From: Actinophytocola sp963826035
GTDB lineage: Bacteria > Actinomycetota > Actinomycetes > Mycobacteriales > Pseudonocardiaceae
DNA: 64,000 nucleotides
Assembly: GCA_963826035.1 (NCBI GenBank)
Contig: CAWGVZ010000004.1
Location: forward strand, 248,001-312,000
Direction: 5' to 3'
The notes under the pieces were generated by a model. The model made no database searches, was not told where the DNA came from, and worked only from the letters and a program-made list of their open reading frames with translations. The first letter of the stretch is position 1. Each line of letters starts with the position of its first letter. Shown one piece after another: positions 49,852 through 59,562 of this stretch. The translations under genes were made by a program, and so were the position numbers.

Positions 49852-50496
49852 TCAGGCCGGCAGCCGAGCCGACAGGCCGGCGAGGATCACGTCCAACCCG
49901 AAGCCGAAGCTGTCCCGTGCGCCGGCGCCGGCCAGCAGCCTGCGCTGAACGGCCACGTCCTCCCGCGGCAGTTCGTCCAGCGCCGCCGCGAACGCCGCGA
50001 GGGCGTCCGGCGAGTTGGTCGTCGCGCCCGCCTCGGCCAGCACCACGCCGTGGACGTAGTCGACGATCACGTCCGCGCCCCGCACCACGTCGTGCGCCGG
50101 CAGGCCGGACGCCTCGAGCGCGGCGTAGGGCGACTCGTTGGCCGTGGCCGCCGCGGCCGCCACGGTCGCCGTGTCGGACAGGATGCGCAGCACCAGGTTG
50201 GGGTGCGCGAGCGCGACCGCGCGGTAGGCGCGCGCCCAGTCGCGCACGCGCTCCTGCCAGGACTCCGACCCGTCGGCCAGCCCGACGGCCAGCCGGCTGA
50301 ACACCTGGCGCACCACCGCGCGCAGCAACTCGTCCTTGTTCGGGATGTGGTGGTACACGGCCATCGGGTCGACGCCCAGCTCCTTGCCGAGCCGCCGCAT
50401 CGACAGCGCGTCCAGGCCCGACTCGTCGATCAGCGCGAGTGCCGCGGTCAGGATCCGGTCCATGGTGAGGGGCTCCTGCCCCACTCGACGTGCCAT
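49852..50496 (-). CDS. TetR-family regulator (TetR_C type)
   Basis: A 214-residue TetR/TetR-C regulator. The HTH is LDALSMRRLGKELGVDPMAVYHHIPNKDELLRAV, typical of the tetracycline-repressor subgroup, and the C-domain has FGFGLDVILAGL. It is divergent from the MFS gene at 50559. Two similar 15-bp palindromes lie between them, as in classical tetR-tetA pairs. It is likely an efflux-pump repressor responding to an unknown drug. Confidence 0.92.
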   Translation of the reverse strand: MARRVGQEPLTMDRILTAALALIDESGLDALSMRRLGKELGVDPMAVYHHIPNKDELLRAVVRQVFSRLAVGLADGSESWQERVRDWARAYRAVALAHPNLVLRILSDTATVAAAAATANESPYAALEASGLPAHDVVRGADVIVDYVHGVVLAEAGATTNSPDALAAFAAALDELPREDVAVQRRLLAGAGARDSFGFGLDVILAGLSARLPA

Positions 50497-50506
50497 TGCC
50501 CCCCTT

Positions 50507-50521
50507 CTCTACGCCGTAGAG
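50507..50521 (+). promoter_or_regulatory. TetR operator O1
   Basis: CTCTACGCCGTAGAG is a perfect palindrome (6-bp arms, 3-bp centre). It lies 10 bp upstream of the TetR start on that gene's side. Its centre is 22 bp from that of O2, about two helical turns. Confidence 0.78.
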
Positions 50522-50528
50522 TACCTCA

Positions 50529-50543
50529 TTCTACAGCGTAGAA
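50529..50543 (+). promoter_or_regulatory. TetR operator O2
   Basis: TTCTACAGCGTAGAA repeats the O1 pattern (TCTAC-N3-GTAGA). It overlaps a TAGAAT -10-like element (50539-50544) of the MFS gene, so binding should block its transcription. Confidence 0.78.
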
Positions 50544-50558
50544 TAGAGAGGTGTTTCG

Positions 50559-51896
50559 ATGACGACGTCGGTCGATGCCGGTCGGGCGAGATTCGCGCTC
50601 GGCGTGCTGTGCGCGGCGCAGTTCATGCTGATCGTGGACGTGGTGGTGCTGAACGTGGCGCTCCCGTCGATCCGGGAGGATCTGCGGATCACGACCGGGC
50701 CAACCGCAGTTCGCGGGGATCGCGTACACGCTCACGTTCGGCAGCCTGTTGATCGTCGCGGGGCGGGCGGGCGACCTGTTCGGGCGGCGGCGGATCTTCC
50801 AGGTGGGGCTGGCGATCTTCACGGTGGCGTCGGCGCTGGTGGCGCTGTCGCAGACGGGCTGGCAACTGTTCGCCACGCGGACGCTGCAGGGGGTGGGCGC
50901 GGCCATGGTGGCGTCCACCGGGCTCGCGCTCGTGACCACGCAGTTCGCCGAGGGCGAGCGACGGAACCGGGCGCTCGGGATCTGGGGCGCGATCGGATCG
51001 GGCGGCGCGATCGCCGGACAGTTGCTCGGTGGGGTGCTGACCGACGCGTTCGGCTGGCAGTCGATCTTCCTGATCAACGTGCCGATCGGGGTGGCCGCGA
51101 GCCTGCTGGCCAACCGGTTGCTGGCGGAGAGCCGCGGCGATCGCCTGCCGCTCGACCTCGGCGGCGCGGTGCTGCTGACCGCCGGGGTGGCGACGTTCAG
51201 CGTGGCACTGACCGACCGGGACCTGCTGTGGTTCGCCGGGTGTCGGCAGTGCTGCTGGTCTGGTTCTGGCGGTTCGAGCGGCGGCACGACGCGCCGCTCG
51301 TCCGGTTCGCGCTGCTGCGGGAGCGGGCCGTGCGGTCCGGGAACCTGGTGATGGCCGTGGTGGCCGGCACGTCCGGGGCGGCGCTGTTCTTCACCACGCT
51401 GTACCTGCAGGGGACCCTCGACTACTCGGCCATGCAGGTGGGGCCGGCGTTCGCGCCGGTCACGGTGATCGTGCTGGTCGTCTCGCCGTACGCGGGACGG
51501 CTGGTCGGGCGGGTCGGCGCCCGTACGCTGATGGTGGCCGGCACGGTCGTGAGTGCCGGCGGGGTGACGTATCTGTCCTTTGTGGACGCGTCCGGGAGCT
51601 ATGTGGTGGACGTGCTGCCGGGGCTGGCGGCGCTGGCGCTGGGCAACGGTCTGGCGTTCGCACCGACCATGATCACGGCGACATCGGTGCCGGAGGCGGA
51701 CGCCGGGTTGGCGTCCGGGCTGCTGAACACGTCGCAGGAGCTGGGCGCCGCGGTCGGGCTGGCGATCCTGGCGCCGGTGGCGGCGGGGCTCAATGGCGGC
51801 GTCGACGGCTACCGGGCGGGCTACCTGGCGGCCGCCGGATTGCTGGTGTTGGCCGTGGTGGCGGCGTCCCGCGCGCCGGGCAGACTGGCCGGATGA
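50559..51896 (+). pseudogene. DHA2 MFS efflux gene with two frameshifts
   Basis: An MFS drug-efflux protein of the 14-helix type. The first part reads FALGVLCAAQFMLIVDVVVLNVALPSI. Around 50690-50712 the frame changes and QFAGIAYTLTFGSLLIVAGRAGDLFGRRR with motif C (GIWGAIGSGGAIAGQLLGG) continues. Around 51225-51245 the original frame returns with VLLVWFWRFERRHDAPLVRF and runs to the stop at 51896. Thus two indels cancel. The central part in one frame and both ends in another all look conserved, so decay is recent or the indels are assembly errors. The ATG has GAGAGG upstream. The stop overlaps the next ATG. Confidence 0.78.
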
Positions 51897-52978
51897 CGCC
51901 CCTACTCCCCGACTACGGCGACCGGTCGCTCGGCGCCGTGCTGCCCGCACTGCTCGACGCCCTCCGCGGGTCGCCCGCCGGACTGATCGAGCCGGCGCGG
52001 GCGGCGGTCCTGCTGCTGATCGACGGCCTCGGCGACGCGTTGCTGCGTACTCATGCAACCGACGCGCCTTTCCTTGCGGCGCTGCCGAACTCCGGCCCGG
52101 TGAGCGTCGGGTTCCCGTCGAGCACGGTGGTCAGCCTGGCGTCACTGGGTACCGGCCGCCCGCCGACCGAGCACGGAATCGTGGGCACCTCGTTCCGGGT
52201 GGCCGACGGCGTGGCGCTGAACGCGTTGCGGTGGACCGGACCCGATGACCTCCGCGACGCGTACCCGCCCGAGGTGGTGCAACCGCTGCCGACGCTGCTC
52301 GAGCGGGCGACGGTCGTGTCGTCGCGGGCGTTCGACGGGTCGGGCCTGACGCGGGCGGTGCTGCGCAGCGAGACGTTCCGCGGCGTCCACGCGCTGGGCG
52401 ACCTGGCGGCCGAGATCCTGCACGCCGCGGCGGAACCGGGTCTGGTGTACGGCTATCACGCGGACCTGGACGCCATGGGTCACGTCTACGGCCCGGGTTC
52501 GCTGCCCTGGCGGCTGCAACTGTCGCAAGTGGACCGTCTGGTGGAGACGATCACGTCGCGGCTGCCGGCGGGCACGGCGCTCGTGGTGACGGGCGACCAC
52601 GGCATGGTGACCATGGAGCGCACGTTCGACGCGGACACCGACCCGGCACTGCGGGAGGGCGTGATCATGCTGGGCGGCGAGCCGCGCGCCCGCCATGTGT
52701 ACGCGGCACCGGGCGCGGCCGCGGACGTGCTGTCCGCCTGGCGCGCGACCCTGGGTGACGCGGCGTGGACGGTCCCGGGCGAACAGGCGATGGACGAGGG
52801 CTGGTTCGGCCCGGCGAGTTCCCGGTTCGCGTCCCGGATAGGCGACGTGGTGGTGGCCGCACGCGACGACGTGGGAGTGATCCGCTCGGCCGCCGAACCC
52901 TTCCTGTCCCGGCTACCGGGCCAACACGGCTCCCTCACGGCGGACGAACTGCTGGTCCCGTTGCTGGTCAGCCAATAG
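51893..52978 (+). CDS. Alkaline-phosphatase-superfamily phosphodiesterase (NPP-like)
   Basis: A 361-residue metal-dependent phosphatase/phosphodiesterase of the nucleotide pyrophosphatase type. Metal and nucleophile motifs are AVLLLIDGLGDALL, GFPSSTVVSLASLGTG (Thr nucleophile), DLDAMGHVYGP, TGDHGMV and GQHGSLT. There is no signal peptide, so it is probably cytoplasmic. The ATG overlaps the MFS stop (51893-51896), suggesting co-transcription from the TetR-controlled promoter. The substrate is unknown. Confidence 0.88.
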   Translation: MTPLLPDYGDRSLGAVLPALLDALRGSPAGLIEPARAAVLLLIDGLGDALLRTHATDAPFLAALPNSGPVSVGFPSSTVVSLASLGTGRPPTEHGIVGTSFRVADGVALNALRWTGPDDLRDAYPPEVVQPLPTLLERATVVSSRAFDGSGLTRAVLRSETFRGVHALGDLAAEILHAAAEPGLVYGYHADLDAMGHVYGPGSLPWRLQLSQVDRLVETITSRLPAGTALVVTGDHGMVTMERTFDADTDPALREGVIMLGGEPRARHVYAAPGAAADVLSAWRATLGDAAWTVPGEQAMDEGWFGPASSRFASRIGDVVVAARDDVGVIRSAAEPFLSRLPGQHGSLTADELLVPLLVSQ

Positions 52979-52980
52979 TC

Positions 52981-54156
52981 TCACCCCAGGTCGGCCAGCA
53001 GCTTCTCGATCGCGTCGGCCGCCGCCGCACCGCCGCCCGCGGCGTCGATTTCGCCGCGCATCCACGCCAGGCGTTCCCGGACGGCCGGGTCGGCCACCAC
53101 GTCCTCGACGGCCGACCACAAGCTGTCCGCCGTGACCTCACGCAGGTCGAGTTGGCGGCCGAGTCCCAGTTCCACCAGCCGGTCGGTGTAGGGGCGGGCG
53201 CTGGTCGTCTGCGGGATGGCGACCATGGGGACCTGGTGGTACAGGGCTTCGGCCATGCTGCCCATCCCGCCGTGGGTGACGAACGCGCTGGCCTTGCGCA
53301 GCACGGCCAGTTGCGGGACGTGGGCGTGGATCTCGACGTTCGGCGGCAGCGGGCCGAGCGTGGCCGGGTCGAGTTCGGGGTTGGCGATGAGCACGTGCCA
53401 GTCGCGGCCGGCAGCCGAGTCGATGACCGTGCGGTAGAAGGCATCCTGGTGCGGGTAGGCCGTGCCGACGGTGCCGGTGGTCACGAGCAGCAGCGGCCGG
53501 TCGTACTCCGGGTCCCACCGGCCGAGTGCGTCCCGGTCGGCGAGTTCCGGCCCGGCGAACACCCAGTTGTCGAACAGCTCGGCGCGGAACTGGAACGCCT
53601 TGGGAATAGTGGAGATACGCAGCGCCGCCTGTTCGCCGTAGATGAAGGACTGTCCACCTCGGACACCGAGGCGACGCAGGTAGGTGAACAGTCGCGCCGT
53701 GCGCCACAGCAGCGACGGGGTGATCCGGAGTTTCAGGTAGTCCCGGAGGACCGACCAGTGCTTGTTGTTCGCCACCATCGGCCAGATCTCCACCCACGGC
53801 ACGCCCCAACGCGTCGCCTGCACCGGCGCCCACAGCGTCGCCAGGGCACAGCCGCACACCACGAGATCGGCCCGGGGCAGGTCGGTCACCGTCGGCAGGA
53901 CCGCCTTGGTCTCCTCGAGAATCAGGCTCATGGCCTGCGCGGCCCCGGCGTTGGTCGTCACGTCGGGAATCTTCCTTCCCTCGGCCAGCGACGTGTACGG
54001 CACGAACTCGGCCCCGGTGGCGGCGACGCTCTCGGCGTGGCGTTCGGTCGCGACGAACGAGACCTGGTGCCCGCGTCGGACCAGTTCGCTCGCCACCCCG
54101 AACAGGGGAAGGACATGCCCCGGGGCGGAGGCGGTCATGAAGGTGATCTTCGCCAT
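52981..54156 (-). CDS. MGT-family glycosyltransferase (GT1)
   Basis: A 391-residue GT1 glycosyltransferase. The N-terminal acceptor domain starts ITFMTASAPGHVLPLFGVASELVRRGHQVSFVATERHAE; the C-terminal donor domain has VTTGTVGTAYPHQDAFY, VEIHAHVPQLAVLRKASAFVTHGGMGSMAEALYHQVPMVAIPQ, matching the UDP-sugar-binding HGGxxS signature. Relatives such as OleD and MGT glucosylate macrolides or flavonoids. It could inactivate an antibiotic or decorate a product. The gene is convergent with the phosphodiesterase (2 bp apart). Confidence 0.9.
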   Translation of the reverse strand: MAKITFMTASAPGHVLPLFGVASELVRRGHQVSFVATERHAESVAATGAEFVPYTSLAEGRKIPDVTTNAGAAQAMSLILEETKAVLPTVTDLPRADLVVCGCALATLWAPVQATRWGVPWVEIWPMVANNKHWSVLRDYLKLRITPSLLWRTARLFTYLRRLGVRGGQSFIYGEQAALRISTIPKAFQFRAELFDNWVFAGPELADRDALGRWDPEYDRPLLLVTTGTVGTAYPHQDAFYRTVIDSAAGRDWHVLIANPELDPATLGPLPPNVEIHAHVPQLAVLRKASAFVTHGGMGSMAEALYHQVPMVAIPQTTSARPYTDRLVELGLGRQLDLREVTADSLWSAVEDVVADPAVRERLAWMRGEIDAAGGGAAAADAIEKLLADLG

Positions 54157-54212
54157 GAGCGGAGTCAACACGGCGAAACCCAGTGAAATCCCGACATTTC
54201 GCCCGGACGGCG

Positions 54213-54773
54213 TCAGGCGCGCGACCGCGCCTCGCCGCGCTCGAACGCCGGCCCCGCCAGGAACCAGATCCCCACGATCGCCCAGCACCGGCCGATCCAC
54301 CCGTACAGTGTCGGTGCCTGGTCGGGGTCGGCGAACAGCAGCGCCAACCCGACGAGCGTGACCGACGCGATGGTCGCGGCTGTCACCACCCGGTACCACT
54401 CGCGCCACAGGTGCGCCCGCCGCTCCGGCCCGTGCTTGGGCACCTTCACCGGCGGCGGCCCACCGGCGAACCGGTGGGCGAACCGCGCGTCGGCCCACCG
54501 CACGATGGCCGGGCCGAACGCCACGCTGAACCCCAGGTAGATCCCGGCCAGGCCGTGCACCATGCCGACGTCCGCGCCGCGGTGCAGGTCCAGCGCCACG
54601 GCGATCACCAGCACCACGTCCAGCAGCGGGATCGACGCGAGCACCACCGTGCTCGTCCGCCGCAACCGCACCAGATACCGCAGCACCATCCCCATGCCCA
54701 GCAGGAACCACAGCCCGAACTCGCACGCCACGATCACCGCGGCGATCGGGTTCTCCCGAACGAACTCCCACAT
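54213..54773 (-). CDS. Hypothetical integral membrane protein
   Basis: A 186-residue protein with four hydrophobic helices: AAVIVACEFGLWFLLGMGMVL, TSTVVLASIPLLDVVLVIAV, LAGIYLGFSVAFGPAIV and ATIASVTLVGLALLFAD, plus a short C-terminal YGWIGRCWAIVGIWFLAG. The loop with PVKVPKHGPERRAHLWREWYR is basic and conserved-looking. No family assigned. It lies 56 bp upstream of the glycosyltransferase on the same strand and may be co-transcribed. Confidence 0.75.
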   Translation of the reverse strand: MWEFVRENPIAAVIVACEFGLWFLLGMGMVLRYLVRLRRTSTVVLASIPLLDVVLVIAVALDLHRGADVGMVHGLAGIYLGFSVAFGPAIVRWADARFAHRFAGGPPPVKVPKHGPERRAHLWREWYRVVTAATIASVTLVGLALLFADPDQAPTLYGWIGRCWAIVGIWFLAGPAFERGEARSRA

Positions 54774-54918
54774 GTTCTCCCCCTCATCGCTCCGCCCCCA
54801 GCGTGCGCGAGCGGGACGGGGTTCGGCGTCCGGAGTTCGTCGCGACCGGCCTCATCACTTCGACGGAGGGTTGCGGACAGCCCTGCCGATGGACCATGGT
54901 CAATCGCGGGAGGCCGAC

Positions 54919-57900
54919 ATGAACGTTCCCTGCGACGGTCCCGACGAGTTCGATCCCGAGGCGCTGTCCCGGCGTGAAGTGTTACGGGCGGCCGCCGCCG
55001 TCACCGGCGCGGCGCTGCTCGGCACGGCGACAGCCACCGAGGCGGCAACTGAAACCAGAGCCGGTGACGAGGCGGTGCTCACGGAGGGCACCAACCTCTC
55101 GGCCGCCGGCTCCCCGGACGGCAAGTGGATCGCCTTCGACCTGGTCACCGCCATCTGGGTGGTACCGGCGGCCGGCGGCGAGGCCAGAAGACTGACCGGC
55201 GATCTCCAGGACGCCACCCAGCCGCACTGGTCACCCGACGGCAGCCGGCTGGCGTTCCAGTCCTATCGGGACGGCAACTACCACCTGTGGCTGATCAACC
55301 AGGACGGCACCGGCCTGCGCCAGCTCACGAAGGGCCCCTTCGACCACCGTGAGCCGAAGTTCGCGCCGGACGGCCGGCACCTGGTGTTCTCCTCCGACCG
55401 CGGCGGCACCGGCAGCTACGGCCTGTTCACCTACGAGCTGGCCGGCGGCACGATCCGCACGCTCACCGACACGGCCACCGAGGAGGCCATGCCGGCCTGG
55501 TCGCCCGACGGCAAGCGGGTCGCGTTCACCGTGGACAGCACGTCGATCGCCGAGGTGGACGTGGCGACCGGCGCGGTGTCCACAGTGGTCCCGGCGGTGC
55601 CGGGCGCCACGCTGTTCGGCCCGGCCTATGCCCCGGACGGCCGGACGGTCAGCTACACCAGGCTGGTGGGCGCTGCGTCCGACCTGGTGGTGGCCGATGC
55701 CGCGGTGACCGACGGCGAGGACGTGTTCGGGTTCGCCGCCTCCTGGCTGTCCGCCACCACGCTGGTCTACACGTCGACCGGCCGGCTGCGGCGCCGCGTC
55801 CTCGGCGGCGGTGCCGAGCCGATCCCGTTCCAGGCCAAGGTTCCCGTGGTGTCCCGCCGGGACTACCGACGCTCCACACCGGACCTCGACGCCACCGGAT
55901 CCCGCCCCGTGCAGGGCATCGCGGGCCCGGTCGTCTCCCCCGACGGCCGCCAGGTCGCCTTCCGGGCGCTCAACGCCCTGTGGCTGCTGCCGATCACCGG
56001 CGGGCGGCCCACGAAACTCGTGGATGACGGGTTCTTCGCCAGCGACCCGGACTTCGCGCCCGACGGCGCGTCGCTCGTCTACGCGAGCGACCGGGCCGGC
56101 ACGGCCGACCTGTGGCAGCGCGACCTGACTACCGGCGCCGAGAAGCGGCTCACCGACCTGCCGGGCGCGCAGCTGACCCCACGGTGGTCGCCGGACGGCA
56201 CGCGGATCGCCCACCAGGACCAGGACGGCGCCGCCTGGGTGCTCGACGTGGTGTCCGGCGCGGTCGAACAGGTGACGCCCACGCTGTTCCAGCCCGGCCG
56301 GATCACCTGGTCGCCGGACGGTGCCGTGCTCGCGCTGGCCGCCGTGAAGCCGTACTCGAAGCGGTTCCGCGAGGGCACCAGCCAGATCCTCACGGTCGAC
56401 GTGGCGAGCAAGGCCCTCACCTACACCGAGGCGATCCCCGGCCGGTCGATCGCCACCCGCGGCGACGACGGTCCCGTGTGGTCACCGGACGGCCGCCTAC
56501 TGGCGTTCGTGGTCGAGTCGAATGCCTGGGTGGTCGAGGTCGACTCCGCCGGCCGCCCCACCGGCCCGGCCAGGCAGGTCACCCGCGAGGTGACCGACTC
56601 GCTCGCCTGGGTGGGCTCGGACCGCCTGCTGTACCTGAACAACGGGCGCCTGCGGGTCGTCGGTGTCGGCGGTGGCAGGCCCAGAACGATTCCCGTCGAC
56701 CTGCACTGGCGCCCGGCCAGGGTCACCGGCCACACGGTCATCCACGCCGGCGCCATGTGGGACGGCAAGGCCACGACCCTGCGCCGCGACGTCGACATCG
56801 TGGTGCGGGGCGACCGGATCACGGCCGTGGTCCCGCACGAGCCCGGACGATCCACCGTGGACGCCTCTGCGCACACGGTGATACCGGGCCTGATCGACGC
56901 GCACAACCACTGGCACCTGCGCGGCCGGCAGTGGGGTGACCGGCAGGGCCGGGTCTGGCTCGCGTACGGGATCACCACCACCCGCTCACCCGGGGATCCC
57001 GTGTACCAGATGGTGGAAACCCGCGAGGCACTGGCGAGCGGCGATCGCGTCGGGCCGCGGTACTTCGCCACGGGGGAGGCCATCGACGGCTCCCGCGTCT
57101 ACTACAACTTCATGCGCACCACGCGGTCGCTCGCGCACCTGGGTCCCGAGCTGGACCGCGCCCGCGCGCTCGGCTACGACCTGATCAAGACCTACGTGCG
57201 GCTGCCGGTCGAGGCGCAGCGAGAGATGGTCAAACAGGCGCATCGCGCTGGTCTGCCGCTGTCGTCGCACTACCTGTACCCGGCCGAGAACCTCGGCATG
57301 GACGGGATGGAACACACGGGCGCCACCAACCGGCTCGGCTACTCGCACACGGTGAGCCGCCTCGGCCGCGCCTACGCCGACGTGATCACGCTGTTCACCA
57401 GGTCGGGCATGTCGGTCACGCCCACCCTGTTCAACTCGGGCGCCATGTACGGCGAGGACCGGTCCCTTGTGGACGATCGGCGGACCAGCACCCTGTACCC
57501 CGCCTGGGAGTACGCCCAGCTGCTGGCCAAGGCCGAGGCGGCCACCCAGCCGCCCGCCGCGACCATGCGGGCGCTGCTCGCGGCCAATGTGGACATGGTG
57601 CTGCGCATCCACCGGGGCGGTGGGTTCGTGATCGCCGGCACCGACGCGCCGCTCGACAACGTGGCGGTTTCGTTGCACACCAACCTGCGTGCCATGGTGC
57701 GCTACGGGTTCACCCCCTACGAGGCGCTGCGCACGGCCACCGCCAACCCGGCCCGCTGGCTCGGGCTGGAGCGCCGGCTGGGGCTGATCGCGCCCGGCGC
57801 CATGGCCGATCTGGCGTTCGTCGACGGCGACCCGCTGGCCGACATCCGGGCGGCGGCCGCCGTCACGAGCGTGATGCGCGGCGGGGTGGTCCACACGGTC

Positions 57901-58032
57901 GACGAGCTGCTGGCGCCGTTCGCCGGTGCGGCCAACCGGTCGGTGGCGCCCATGGCCGCCCACGCCCACGATCCCGATTTCTGGTGGCACGAACCCGAAT
58001 GGTCCCGGCTCGTCTGCTGTGGAGGTGTGTGA
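54919..58032 (+). CDS. Tat-exported TolB-propeller / amidohydrolase fusion
   Basis: A 1037-residue two-domain protein. A twin-arginine signal (LSRREVLRAAAAVTGAALLG) at residues 15-40 is followed by a TolB/PD40 beta-propeller of repeated WSPDGxRxAF-like blades (about residues 55-610). The C-terminal third is an imidazolonepropionase-type amidohydrolase: VIPGLIDAHNHWHLRG (HxH), DLIKTYVRLP, LSSHYLYPAENLGMDGMEHTG and FVIAGTDAPLDNV (metal Asp). The family cleaves cyclic amides or peptides outside the membrane. ATG 54919 has GGAGG 6 nt upstream. The stop overlaps the permease start, so hydrolysis product and permease probably belong together. Confidence 0.88.
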   Translation: MNVPCDGPDEFDPEALSRREVLRAAAAVTGAALLGTATATEAATETRAGDEAVLTEGTNLSAAGSPDGKWIAFDLVTAIWVVPAAGGEARRLTGDLQDATQPHWSPDGSRLAFQSYRDGNYHLWLINQDGTGLRQLTKGPFDHREPKFAPDGRHLVFSSDRGGTGSYGLFTYELAGGTIRTLTDTATEEAMPAWSPDGKRVAFTVDSTSIAEVDVATGAVSTVVPAVPGATLFGPAYAPDGRTVSYTRLVGAASDLVVADAAVTDGEDVFGFAASWLSATTLVYTSTGRLRRRVLGGGAEPIPFQAKVPVVSRRDYRRSTPDLDATGSRPVQGIAGPVVSPDGRQVAFRALNALWLLPITGGRPTKLVDDGFFASDPDFAPDGASLVYASDRAGTADLWQRDLTTGAEKRLTDLPGAQLTPRWSPDGTRIAHQDQDGAAWVLDVVSGAVEQVTPTLFQPGRITWSPDGAVLALAAVKPYSKRFREGTSQILTVDVASKALTYTEAIPGRSIATRGDDGPVWSPDGRLLAFVVESNAWVVEVDSAGRPTGPARQVTREVTDSLAWVGSDRLLYLNNGRLRVVGVGGGRPRTIPVDLHWRPARVTGHTVIHAGAMWDGKATTLRRDVDIVVRGDRITAVVPHEPGRSTVDASAHTVIPGLIDAHNHWHLRGRQWGDRQGRVWLAYGITTTRSPGDPVYQMVETREALASGDRVGPRYFATGEAIDGSRVYYNFMRTTRSLAHLGPELDRARALGYDLIKTYVRLPVEAQREMVKQAHRAGLPLSSHYLYPAENLGMDGMEHTGATNRLGYSHTVSRLGRAYADVITLFTRSGMSVTPTLFNSGAMYGEDRSLVDDRRTSTLYPAWEYAQLLAKAEAATQPPAATMRALLAANVDMVLRIHRGGGFVIAGTDAPLDNVAVSLHTNLRAMVRYGFTPYEALRTATANPARWLGLERRLGLIAPGAMADLAFVDGDPLADIRAAAAVTSVMRGGVVHTVDELLAPFAGAANRSVAPMAAHAHDPDFWWHEPEWSRLVCCGGV

Positions 58033-59531
58033 TGAGCACCAGCTCGATCTTCCGGCGCAAGCCCATCGAACAGATCGAGGAGCTGGAGGGCGGCGGGCTG
58101 CAGCGCACGCTGGGCCTGTGGCAGCTCACGGCCATCGGGGTCGGTGGGATCATCGGCGCCGGCATCTTCTCGCTGGCCGGGGCGGTGGCCAACGAGACGG
58201 CCGGGCCGGCCGTGCTGATCTCGTTCCTGCTGGCCGGTATCGCGAGTGCGGCGGCCGCGTTCTCCTATGCCGAGTTCGCCGGGCTCATCCCGCGCGCCGG
58301 CTCGGCCTACACCTACGGCTATGCGACGCTCGGGGAGATCGTCGGCTGGTTCATCGGCTGGGATCTGTTGTTGGAGTACACGGCGATCGTCGCGGTCGTG
58401 GCCATCGGCATCTCCGGCTACTTCAACGATCTGCTCGGCTTCCTCGACATCTCGCTGCCGCAGTGGATGCTCGGCGCGCCGGGCACCGAACCCGACGGCG
58501 TCGACCCGGGCTCCTACAAGATCAATCTGTTCGCCGTGCTGCTGTGCCTGCTGATCGCGTTCGTGCTCAACCAGGGCATGCGCAGTGCCGCCCGGTTCGA
58601 GACGTCGCTCGTGTACCTGAAGGTCGGCGTGGTGCTGCTGGTGATCGTGGTGGGCGTGTTCCACATCGACGCCGGCAACTACACGCCGTTCGCGCCGTTC
58701 GGCTGGGACGGGGCGTTCACGGGCGCGGCCGTGGTGTTCTTCGCGGTGTTCGGCTACGACGCCATGTCCACGGCGGCCGAGGAGTCCCGCGACTCGCAGA
58801 AACACATGCCCAAGGCGATCATGTACTCGCTCGCCATCTCCATGGTGCTCTACGTGCTGGCCTGTCTGGTGCTCACCGGCATGGTGAACTACCCGGACAT
58901 CGACCCCGACGCCGCGTTCTCCAGCGCGTTCGAGTCGGTCGGGCTGCAGGCGCTCGGCGCGGTCATCGCGGTCGGCGCGATCCTCGGCATCCTGACCGTG
59001 CTGTTCACGTTCCTCATGGGCGCGACGCGCGTCGGGTTCTCCATGAGCCGCGACGGGTTGCTGCCCAAGTGGTTCGCCAAGACCCACGCGCAGCGCAAGG
59101 TGCCGACGCGGATCACGTGGATCCTCGGCGCGGCGTCCGCCGTGATCGCCGGGCTGCTGCCCATCGGGGAGGCGGCCGAGCTGACGAACATCGGCATCCT
59201 GCTGGCGTTCGTCGTGGTGTGCGTGGCGGTCATCGTGTTGCGCTACCGCCGGCCCGACCTGCCTCGCAGCTTCCGTTCCCCCGGCATGCCGGTCGTGCCG
59301 ATCATCGGGGTGGTGTTCTCGCTGTGGCTGATCACGTTCCTGAAGGCGGAGACGTGGCTGCGCTTCGGGGTGTGGTTCCTCATCGGGCTGGTCGTGTACT
59401 TCGCATACAGCCGACGCCGGTCGCTCATGAACCCGGACCGCCCGGGAGGTGCGCCGGCCATCATCACGGACGGCGGCGGCGATGGCGGCGCTGACAGTGG
59501 TGGCGGCGGCGATGGCGGCGGCTCGTCGTGA
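58032..59531 (+). CDS. APC-family cationic amino-acid-type permease
   Basis: A 499-residue permease with 12 helices. Features are WQLTAIGVGGIIGAGIFSLAG, FAGLIPRAGSAYTYGYATLGEIVGWFIGWDLLLEY, GYDAMSTAAEESRDSQKHMPKAI and VGFSMSRDGLLPKWFAKTH, typical of the CAT/YfnA branch. The C-terminus is a Gly/Asp-rich tract (GGGDGGADSGGGGDGGGSS) made by short DNA repeats. GGAGG lies at 58021-58025 and the ATG overlaps the amidohydrolase stop. It probably imports an amino acid released by the exported hydrolase. Confidence 0.92.
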   Translation: MSTSSIFRRKPIEQIEELEGGGLQRTLGLWQLTAIGVGGIIGAGIFSLAGAVANETAGPAVLISFLLAGIASAAAAFSYAEFAGLIPRAGSAYTYGYATLGEIVGWFIGWDLLLEYTAIVAVVAIGISGYFNDLLGFLDISLPQWMLGAPGTEPDGVDPGSYKINLFAVLLCLLIAFVLNQGMRSAARFETSLVYLKVGVVLLVIVVGVFHIDAGNYTPFAPFGWDGAFTGAAVVFFAVFGYDAMSTAAEESRDSQKHMPKAIMYSLAISMVLYVLACLVLTGMVNYPDIDPDAAFSSAFESVGLQALGAVIAVGAILGILTVLFTFLMGATRVGFSMSRDGLLPKWFAKTHAQRKVPTRITWILGAASAVIAGLLPIGEAAELTNIGILLAFVVVCVAVIVLRYRRPDLPRSFRSPGMPVVPIIGVVFSLWLITFLKAETWLRFGVWFLIGLVVYFAYSRRRSLMNPDRPGGAPAIITDGGGDGGADSGGGGDGGGSS

Positions 59532-59562
59532 CAGTGACTCAGACACTGGCCCTGACACAGGC

